DNA of 5,651 nucleotides from Planctomycetota bacterium (GTDB lineage Bacteria; Planctomycetota; Phycisphaerae; WQYP01). This document shows, in pieces, positions 1 to 4,814 of the stretch (its first letter is position 1; every line of letters starts with the position of its first letter). The notes under the pieces are model-generated. The model saw only the letters and a program-made list of their open reading frames with translations, did no database searches and was not told the DNA's origin. The position numbers and the translations under genes are program-made. The stretch lies in NCBI GenBank assembly GCA_021785155.1, contig JAJYGE010000224.1, forward strand, positions 1 through 5,651, written 5' to 3'.

Positions 1-130
1 TTGCCCCCCTAACTTGGGCATCTTGAGCACCTTGAAATTCGCAAGGTCTTCTAACTCCTAACTCCTAAATGCTGGCGGTGCCGCCGCGTTGCAGAATCGG
101 TCACAGGCCCCATTTTGTACCGGACCGGCG
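1..130. other. Leading non-coding stretch
   Basis: No gene can be supported here. All three plus-strand frames meet a stop within about the first 60 bases. The stretch holds the heptamer repeat listed separately and a small GC-rich inverted repeat (GGCG at 74-77 against CGCC at 82-85) that has no following T-run and so does not look like an intrinsic terminator. A minus-strand ATG at 20-18 preceded by AAGG could begin a gene leaving the window on the left, but only six or seven codons are visible. Confidence 0.5.
51..68. repeat. Short heptamer tandem repeat (CTAACTC)
   Basis: Two full copies of CTAACTC (51-57, 58-64) are followed by a partial third (CTAA, 65-68). It lies in non-coding DNA. 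Short tandemly repeated heptamers of this sort are well known between genes in cyanobacteria and occur in other bacteria; they often arise by replication slippage. A second, unrelated heptamer array occurs in this window at 4291-4311. Confidence 0.7.
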
Positions 131-159
131 TTGAAATTAGTCCGGGAATACTTTAGGAT
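131..159 (+). promoter_or_regulatory. Probable sigma-70-type promoter for the receiver-like gene
   Basis: TTGAAA at 131-136 matches the -35 consensus at five of six positions. It is followed after 17 bases by TAGGAT at 154-159, which matches the -10 consensus at four of six. Transcription would start near 166, just before the dyad at 174-205, and continue through the receiver-like gene and probably tsaD. This is inferred by eye only. Confidence 0.45.
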
Positions 160-173
160 TAGGTTTGGTGATA

Positions 174-205
174 TGAATATTAAAAGACGAAGTATTTAAT
201 ATTCA
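174..205. promoter_or_regulatory. 11-bp perfect dyad at the start of the leader
   Basis: TGAATATTAAA at 174-184 is the exact reverse complement of TTTAATATTCA at 195-205, with a 10-base spacer. It lies between the predicted transcription start (about 166) and the ribosome binding site at 226-230. No T-run follows, so it is not a typical terminator. It could be an operator for a dimeric repressor, with arm centres about two helical turns apart, or a 5' stem-loop that stabilises the mRNA. The symmetry is directly visible; the role is inferred. Confidence 0.5.
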
Positions 206-237
206 CGGCAATCGAATTGATATCTGGGAGTTGTGTC

Positions 238-621
238 TTGGCTTTAGCGGCGGTAGTAACTGATTTAATTTTCTCCACAAAAATTACGACTGAAGCCCGC
301 GCTCAACGACGGGTGGTGCGGGTGCTACGGTCATTTACGGTGATGGCGGAGTTTCTCCGAACCACTCCGCCGGATATGCTCATTGTCGATATGAATTGCG
401 GAGGAATTAATGGCACTTCCGCGATAACACTGGCGAAGAGTGTAAACCCGGCTTGCAAAGTCATGGCATATTTATCGCATGGACAGCAAGACCTGGCGCA
501 AGAAGCGCGTACAGCGGGGGCGGATCAGGTGTTACCGCGATCGGAGTTCGTCGTATTGTTGCCGCAATGGGTGCAAAACTTCGCTGATCCGCTACCGGTT
601 GGTGCGGCCCAGGGAGAATGA
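238..621 (+). CDS. Degenerate receiver-domain (CheY-like) protein
   Basis: A 127-residue protein made almost entirely of one receiver-like domain. Visible landmarks are the beta-1 strand AAVVTDL (4-10), the beta-3 segment DMLIVDM with D51 at the phospho-acceptor position, a beta-4 segment ending in S80 at the Thr/Ser switch position, and AGADQVLPR (93-101), typical of the loop before the conserved lysine. Here that lysine is replaced by R101. The usual N-terminal acidic pair is reduced to a single D9, so normal Mg-dependent phosphorylation is doubtful and the protein may be a pseudo-receiver. There is no output domain, so it would act through protein contacts. I chose TTG at 238 because GGGAG at 226-230 lies seven bases upstream; TTG at 217 would add seven residues without a clear binding site. 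It precedes tsaD by 101 bases and may share its transcript. Partners are unknown. Confidence 0.72.
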   Translation: MALAAVVTDLIFSTKITTEARAQRRVVRVLRSFTVMAEFLRTTPPDMLIVDMNCGGINGTSAITLAKSVNPACKVMAYLSHGQQDLAQEARTAGADQVLPRSEFVVLLPQWVQNFADPLPVGAAQGE

Positions 622-722
622 TTCCGTGCCCAATGCCCACAGGCACTGGCGACAATTCTTTTGCGACCGCGGCCAGCCACTGCCGTTTGAAATCTGCGGC
701 CCGCGATAACCCCGGAGCCAAA

Positions 723-1775
723 ATGTCCTGCATATTGGGAATTGAAACCACCTGTGATGAAACCGCGTGCGCGGTGGTTGAATCCGGTCGAATTGTAAAA
801 TCGAATGTGGTACGCACGCAGATTGATCTGCATCAGAAATATGGCGGTGTGGTGCCGGAAATAGCGGCGCGTGCTCATATCGAATGGCTTAACGACATTA
901 TTAGTGAGGCGATGAATCGTGCCGGGGTGTCCGCGACGGAACTCACGGGAATAGGCGTGGCGCATTGTCCGGGACTCGTGGGATGCCTCCTGATCGGCGT
1001 TTCGGCGGCCAAAGCGTTGGCTTATGCCTGGGATAAACCGTTGGCCGCGGTGAATCATGTTCATGCCCATTTATATGCAGGCTGCCTGATGCCGCCCGGA
1101 AAAATTCAGCCAATGGGATCCGTCGCATTTGAACCGCCTCCGCTACCGGCACTGGGACTGGTAATTTCAGGTGGACATACAACACTGTATGAGGTTAATA
1201 CTTTCAATTCCCCGCGCCGTCTGGGTTCAACGATTGATGACGCGGCAGGTGAAGCGTTTGACAAGGTGGCGGCGATTTTACAACTGGGCTATCCGGGAGG
1301 CCCCCTGGTTGAAAAACTGGCCCGGCGGGGCCAGGCTTTCGCAGTCAAATTTCCGTTGTCAATCATGGGAAAGGATTCACTGGATTTTTCCTTCAGCGGT
1401 TTGAAAACAGCGGTGCTTTACCATGTCAACGGCCACCAGGGAAAGCAGCGTACCAGTGCGGATTTAACCCCGCAGGAGCGGGCCGATACCGCCGCGGCCT
1501 TTGAACGAACCGTTGTGGAGATACTGGAAATAAAAGTTCGCCGGGCGCTGGACATAGTGCGGCCCCGATCATTGATTGTTGGCGGCGGCGTTTCAGCGAA
1601 CCAAGCCATCCGCAAATCGATGCAGCGCATAGCGAATGCCGCGGGAATTCCATTATTCCTGCCGCCAATGGAATATTGCACGGATAATGCGGCCATGATC
1701 GCTGGTCTGGCGGCTGAACTTCTGTCGCATGGCCGGACCTCGGATTTGGACCTCTCGGCCATCGCTACGGGGTAG
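723..1775 (+). CDS. tsaD: tRNA N6-adenosine threonylcarbamoyltransferase TsaD
   Basis: TsaD (Kae1/Qri7/YgjD family) transfers the threonylcarbamoyl group from threonylcarbamoyl-AMP to A37 of ANN-decoding tRNAs, forming t6A, together with TsaB and TsaE in the cytoplasm. The 350-residue product has the expected length and motifs: the N-terminal LGIETTCDETA (5-15), NHVHAH (111-116) with metal ligands H112 and H116, ISGGHT (148-153), GEAFDKVA (176-183), DFSFSGLKTA (221-230), the nucleotide-binding GGGVSAN (287-293), and TDNAAM (320-325) with the third metal ligand D321. The ASKHA-fold core is complete. ATG 723 is chosen because the family motif begins right there and GGAG (714-717) lies five bases upstream. 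The frame is open back to ATG 618, but those 35 residues resemble nothing conserved. A proline-rich insertion lies between HVHAH and SGGHT. tsaB and tsaE are not in the window. Confidence 0.97.
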   Translation: MSCILGIETTCDETACAVVESGRIVKSNVVRTQIDLHQKYGGVVPEIAARAHIEWLNDIISEAMNRAGVSATELTGIGVAHCPGLVGCLLIGVSAAKALAYAWDKPLAAVNHVHAHLYAGCLMPPGKIQPMGSVAFEPPPLPALGLVISGGHTTLYEVNTFNSPRRLGSTIDDAAGEAFDKVAAILQLGYPGGPLVEKLARRGQAFAVKFPLSIMGKDSLDFSFSGLKTAVLYHVNGHQGKQRTSADLTPQERADTAAAFERTVVEILEIKVRRALDIVRPRSLIVGGGVSANQAIRKSMQRIANAAGIPLFLPPMEYCTDNAAMIAGLAAELLSHGRTSDLDLSAIATG

Positions 1776-1827
1776 TTCGCTGTCACGCCTGAAAATTAGG
1801 ATTGACGGAGCATTTGTTTCCGGGGGG

Positions 1828-1878
1828 AAATATTTTTTCAATATTTAACTTGTATTAGCCGATCAAAAATGTTATGAA
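1828..1878 (+). promoter_or_regulatory. Candidate promoter with AT-rich upstream tract for the small basic protein
   Basis: TTGTAT at 1850-1855 and TATGAA at 1873-1878 are separated by 17 bases and form a weak -35/-10 pair (three and four consensus matches). Directly upstream lies an AT-rich tract (1828-1848) that could act as an UP element. The tract includes a 7-bp AT-only inverted repeat, AAATATT (1828-1834) with AATATTT (1840-1846), too weak to be a convincing terminator for tsaD. The call rests partly on position, just upstream of an isolated gene. Confidence 0.35.
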
Positions 1879-1918
1879 GGTGTTGTGATTTCGACTTCTC
1901 TTTTTTTGGGAGGTTACC

Positions 1919-2053
1919 ATGCCCCATCGGCGTACCAGTGGTTCGAAGGTTCGTTCGCATAAATTCGGTTTTAATAAGGCAAGTTTTCAGCAGCGTAAAG
2001 TCGCGAGACTGGACGCTCGCCGGGCGCTGTCCAGCCTGCCGCGGGAAGAATAA
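1919..2053 (+). CDS. Small, strongly basic hypothetical protein (44 aa)
   Basis: A 44-codon frame runs from ATG 1919 to TAA 2051-2053. Its ribosome binding site is the best in the window: GGGAGG at 1908-1913, five bases before the ATG, after a pyrimidine-rich leader. The product has about 12 Lys/Arg against three acidic residues, all three in the last 13, giving a very high predicted isoelectric point. It starts MPHRRTSGSKVRSHKFGFNK and ends in an Arg-rich, probably helical segment (about 22-40). There is no signal peptide or membrane segment. I do not recognise the family. The composition fits an RNA-, ribosome- or DNA-binding peptide, but that is inference. It does not match bacterial L34 or Thx as I remember them. 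It stands alone between tsaD and the response regulator gene, with a candidate promoter of its own. Confidence 0.62.
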   Translation: MPHRRTSGSKVRSHKFGFNKASFQQRKVARLDARRALSSLPREE

Positions 2054-2068
2054 ATCATAGCGATGCGA

Positions 2069-2074
2069 TATAAT
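2069..2074 (+). promoter_or_regulatory. Perfect -10 box upstream of the response regulator gene
   Basis: TATAAT at 2069-2074 is an exact -10 consensus, 59 bases before the regulator's start codon. No recognisable -35 hexamer lies 16 to 18 bases upstream, where the sequence is the end of the preceding small gene, and there is no exact TGn extended -10 element (TG falls at 2064-2065). It could be a promoter needing an activator, or chance. Confidence 0.35.
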
Positions 2075-2132
2075 GCCACGCTGACTTTGAGTCTGTTTGT
2101 TAAATCAGGCTCTTGAGGCTGGAGCATCGTAT

Positions 2133-2621
2133 ATGACCGCACCCGTCCGCAGCAGCACCGACACGCATTTGCCGCGCAGCACCATACTGGTGGTGGATGA
2201 CAATCCGCCCAATGTGGAACTGATTCAGGCCTATCTGGAATCCATGGATTGCACCACGGAAGTGGCGGTAGATGGACTGGAGGCGCTGTCGAAGGTTCCC
2301 AAAGTCATGCCTGATTTGATAATTCTGGACGTCATGATGCCGCGCATGAGCGGATTTGAGGTGTGCCGCAAACTCAAATCCGATGCCCGTTACCGGGACA
2401 TCCCGATCCTCATGATTACGGCGCTTAACGAGTTGGGGGATATAGAGCGCGGAGTGGAAAGCGGTACCGACGATTTTCTTACCAAACCCGTCAACAAACT
2501 CGAATTATTGACACGCGTTAAAAGTCTTCTTCGGGTGCGCCATTTAAAAGGCCAATTGGAGCGCACGTTGGAGTATTTGCATGAAATTGAGGCCAGTGAA
2601 CCACGCCGACCGCAGAGATGA
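2133..2621 (+). CDS. Single-domain response regulator (CheY/PleD-receiver type)
   Basis: A 162-residue stand-alone receiver protein with all phosphorylation residues: acidic pair D22/D23 in ILVVDDN, phospho-acceptor D66 in LIILDVMMPRMSGFEV, T96 in LMITAL, and K118 in TKPV. The receiver spans about 17-135 and most resembles the first receiver of PleD-type regulators and DivK-like proteins. It is followed by a short charged helix (about 136-153, LKGQLERTLEYLHEIEA) that may form a coiled coil; no DNA-binding, GGDEF or other output domain follows. It would be phosphorylated by an unidentified histidine kinase and signal through protein contacts. ATG 2133 is preferred because GGAG (2121-2124) lies eight bases upstream and the receiver begins soon after; an in-frame TTG at 2097 would add 12 residues without a good binding site. 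No kinase gene is in the window, so it is an orphan here. Confidence 0.93.
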   Translation: MTAPVRSSTDTHLPRSTILVVDDNPPNVELIQAYLESMDCTTEVAVDGLEALSKVPKVMPDLIILDVMMPRMSGFEVCRKLKSDARYRDIPILMITALNELGDIERGVESGTDDFLTKPVNKLELLTRVKSLLRVRHLKGQLERTLEYLHEIEASEPRRPQR

Positions 2622-2625
2622 TCGT

Positions 2626-2655
2626 TTGACGCAATTGCAAGCGCTAGGCTATAAA
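2626..2655 (+). promoter_or_regulatory. Strong sigma-70-type promoter for the GH10-like gene
   Basis: TTGACG (2626-2631) and TATAAA (2650-2655) each match five of six consensus bases and are 18 bases apart. Transcription would start near 2662, giving a leader of about 77 bases before ATG 2739. The -35 box begins just after the stop codon of the response regulator. An 8-bp palindrome, GCAATTGC (2631-2638), overlaps the end of the -35 box and the spacer and could be an operator half, though it may be chance. Confidence 0.6.
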
Positions 2656-2738
2656 ACGCTATGTGGCTGTGGCGTGTTAGAGCCTGGGTGCTGAATAAAT
2701 CAGTTTAATGTATTCCGATTTAGGTAAGTGAGAAGTTC

Positions 2739-4253
2739 ATGCTACGTTTTCAGGTGTTCCGCGACGGTCAAGTCCCTACGGAGCTGGATTTAAGCGCTGC
2801 TTACCTGGTCGGTTCCGACAGCGTTCCGATCCGCGGAGAATTAGCTTATATGGAGGGTGAGGTCCGATGCCGCAAACGCCCGGCCGGACCGGCGGCACTG
2901 ACGTTGATGTGGGAGGTTCGCAATTTCGGCACAATTATGCTGGAAACAGTGCGTTTACCAGAACGCAGCCGGCCCTACGTGCTGAACGTGGAATTAGCCC
3001 GTAACCGGATGATGCGGCTGTTACAAAAACGCGAAGATTGGGGACTGTTAGATATTCCAGAAGCACAAGCGGTCAACCAGAAATTTAATGAAGCCCGGGA
3101 TTTGCTCATTGAAGCTATGGAAAACCTGGAAAATCCGCCCCTGGCGGCCAAGTTTGCCGATAAATGTCTGGCCATTGCGGTTCCCGCTTCGGAACAAACA
3201 TCCATTGTTCATGCGGAACTACTCTTGCAGCGCCGCATCAGCACGCGGGCCTTTCCCAAGAATGTATTTGGCTGTTTCGCGGTACCGGAAAGATCGGATG
3301 ACGCGTACCGCCGGAAACTTGCGGCTGCCGCGGAATTCATTTATCTACCGATGACCTGGAAATTCATGGAGCCACAGGAGCAGACATTTAATTCTGTTCC
3401 CATGGATAGCTGGGTGGAATACCTGCGGCAAACCAAACTGCCCATTGCGGCCGGGCCGCTGGTACATTTTTCCGAGTCCGCCATTCCGGATTGGCTTTAT
3501 ATCTGGGAGCATGATTACGAAACCGTGCGCGGCCTATTGTATGAACATATTGAGCGCGTGGTGCAACGCTACGGCCCCAGTGTGGTGCTCTGGAATGTTT
3601 TAAGCGGGCTGCACGTAAATTCACACTTTTCCTTCACGTTTGATCAGCTCATGGATCTCACCCGCATGGCGATAACGCTGGTTAAAAAGTTGATGCCCAA
3701 TGCCCGCACGATGATTGAAATTACGCAGCCATGGGGTGAATACTATGCTAAAAACCAGCGCAGCATTCCCCCGATGATCTATGCTGAAATGGCGGTACAA
3801 AGCGCGATCCCATTCGATATTTTCGGGGTGCAACTTTGCTTTGGTATTCCGCGTGAAGGCCAGTGGCAGCGTGATCTATTTCAAGCCAGTGCCATGCTCG
3901 ATCGTTTCGCGGCATTAGGCAAACCAGTGGTAATCAGCCGCATGGGAGTGCCCAGTATCCAAATGGACAAGAATGCCGGTGCCGGATTGTGGCGAAAGCC
4001 ATGGAACGATCAACTCCAAAGCAAATGGCTTGAGGCATTGACCAACATCGTGCTCTCCAAACCTTTCGTGGAAGCGATGACATGGTGCGACATCTTGGAC
4101 ACCGACGCAGCAGATATGCCCGCATGCGGCCTGCTTACCGCGAATCTAATGCCCAAGCCCTCCATGCAAACTTGGCTGGCGATGCGCCGGGCAGTTATGG
4201 CCGTGCGGCAGAATACGCAGAAAGCCCCGGCCACCGGTGTTGCGGGGGCTTAG
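2739..4253 (+). CDS. GH10-like (xylanase-fold) protein lacking catalytic glutamates
   Basis: This 504-residue protein has an N-terminal region (about 1-165: a beta-rich part, then helices) and a C-terminal TIM-barrel-like region (about 170-485) with landmarks of glycoside hydrolase family 10. These are MTWKFMEPQEQTFN (205-218) like the xylanase KWxxxEPxxGxFN segment, a GPLVHF strand (239-244) where GH10 has GHTLVWH, IPDWL (249-253), YGPSVVLWNVLSG (278-290) in place of the WDVVNE strand, PVVISRMG (396-403) in place of PIxITELD, and a C-terminal GLLTANLMPKPSMQTW (464-479). The acid/base Glu falls at G290 and the nucleophile Glu at R401, so classical retaining xylanase chemistry looks impossible. 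There is no signal peptide, so it is probably cytoplasmic. ATG 2739 is the only usual start after the in-frame stop at 2721-2723; its binding site (GAGAAG, 2730-2735) is weak and close. It resembles a planctomycete family often labelled endo-xylanase, as I recall it. Substrate unknown. Confidence 0.75.
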   Translation: MLRFQVFRDGQVPTELDLSAAYLVGSDSVPIRGELAYMEGEVRCRKRPAGPAALTLMWEVRNFGTIMLETVRLPERSRPYVLNVELARNRMMRLLQKREDWGLLDIPEAQAVNQKFNEARDLLIEAMENLENPPLAAKFADKCLAIAVPASEQTSIVHAELLLQRRISTRAFPKNVFGCFAVPERSDDAYRRKLAAAAEFIYLPMTWKFMEPQEQTFNSVPMDSWVEYLRQTKLPIAAGPLVHFSESAIPDWLYIWEHDYETVRGLLYEHIERVVQRYGPSVVLWNVLSGLHVNSHFSFTFDQLMDLTRMAITLVKKLMPNARTMIEITQPWGEYYAKNQRSIPPMIYAEMAVQSAIPFDIFGVQLCFGIPREGQWQRDLFQASAMLDRFAALGKPVVISRMGVPSIQMDKNAGAGLWRKPWNDQLQSKWLEALTNIVLSKPFVEAMTWCDILDTDAADMPACGLLTANLMPKPSMQTWLAMRRAVMAVRQNTQKAPATGVAGA

Positions 4254-4290
4254 GTACCAATTCGGTGGCCAATAAGGCGGCGGATAACAC

Positions 4291-4311
4291 CAGATAGCAG
4301 ATAGCAGATAC
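4291..4311. repeat. Short heptamer tandem repeat (CAGATAG, three copies)
   Basis: Two exact copies of CAGATAG (4291-4297, 4298-4304) are followed by a third with one change, CAGATAC (4305-4311). The array lies in the gap between the GH10-like and ComEA-like genes, outside either reading frame. Period and size match the array at 51-68, but the unit is unrelated on either strand. Confidence 0.75.
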
Positions 4312-4339
4312 CGCAATACACATTGGCCCCGCCAGACGG

Positions 4340-4375
4340 AACCGTTAGTTACCGGTTTGTTCCCCGGCAACCGGT
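4340..4375 (+). promoter_or_regulatory. Hairpin with a competing alternative pairing in the ComEA-like leader
   Basis: ACCGGTT (4351-4357) can pair with AACCGGT (4369-4375) across an 11-base loop. AACCG (4340-4344) can instead pair with CGGTT (4353-4357), so the two stems exclude each other. The structure ends 13 bases before the GGAG ribosome binding site (4389-4392). No T-run follows the main stem, so a simple terminator for the upstream gene is unlikely. A leader control element is possible but unproven. Confidence 0.3.
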
Positions 4376-4397
4376 GGATAAAAGTAGCGGAGCAATC

Positions 4398-4814
4398 ATG
4401 CCCGAATCTAGCCCATCCAAGGATCCCCTCGCCGCGCCAAAGACCGCGTCGCCGGCGATATTTTCTCTCACAATAGCGGTTGGAATATTGCTTTTATGGA
4501 TCGGCTATGGCATCGACCATCGACCCGTAAAAAATCAATTTGCCCCGGCGGCAGCCGCTCGATTCACCGAATCCGCCATTGATCCCAATACCGCCAGTTG
4601 GGCTTCGCTGGTGCGCATACCCGGGATTGGTCCGGCGAGAGCGCAAAAGTTGCTGGCATGGCGAAAGGCCCATCAATCCAGCACCGTGCATATTGTTTTT
4701 CACAGTCCCGCTGATTTGCGGCATGTGCCATCTTTTGGACCGAAAACCGTCGCGCAGATTACAGCCTATCTTAGATTCCCGCCGCACCGGGAAGTTTCCG
4801 CTCCACCGCCTTGA
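4398..4814 (+). CDS. ComEA-like membrane-anchored helix-hairpin-helix DNA-binding protein
   Basis: A 138-residue protein with a short hydrophilic N-terminus, one hydrophobic membrane segment (about 20-38, AIFSLTIAVGILLLWIGYG), a linker, and a paired helix-hairpin-helix domain (about 61-126). The two hairpins are LVRIPGIGPARAQKLLAWR (71-89), with the classic PGIG turn, and LRHVPSFGPKTVAQITAYL (107-125). The preceding IDPNTASWASL matches the INxNTAsxxEL entry of ComEA-type domains. ComEA proteins bind incoming double-stranded DNA outside the cytoplasmic membrane during natural transformation; the anchor and domain order fit that, but no other competence gene is in the window, so the role is inferred. 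ATG 4398 is chosen because GGAG (4389-4392) lies five bases upstream; an in-frame TTG at 4323 would add 25 residues upstream of that site. The 3' end overlaps the convergent phosphoesterase gene by 44 bases. Confidence 0.82.
   Translation: MPESSPSKDPLAAPKTASPAIFSLTIAVGILLLWIGYGIDHRPVKNQFAPAAAARFTESAIDPNTASWASLVRIPGIGPARAQKLLAWRKAHQSSTVHIVFHSPADLRHVPSFGPKTVAQITAYLRFPPHREVSAPPP

Noticed and set aside
1..20. Possible minus-strand gene start (ATG at 20-18 with AAGG upstream)
   Set aside because: Only about seven codons are visible before the window edge, too few to support a gene.
2..60. Possible 3' end of a plus-strand gene finishing at TAA 58-60
   Set aside because: Only about 19 codons are visible, with no recognisable family, and the stop falls inside the heptamer repeat.
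618..722. N-terminal extension of TsaD from ATG 618, overlapping the preceding stop codon as ATGA
   Set aside because: The 35 extra residues are unlike any TsaD N-terminus. The family motif starts at ATG 723, which has GGAG five bases upstream.
525..1070. 181-codon open frame on the minus strand
   Set aside because: It lies opposite tsaD and the receiver-like gene, both with clear family motifs. The translation shows no recognisable domain.
1828..1846. AT-only inverted repeat with a T-run as a terminator for tsaD
   Set aside because: The 7-bp stem has no GC pairs and the T-run lies in the loop rather than after the stem. It better fits an AT-rich tract upstream of a promoter.
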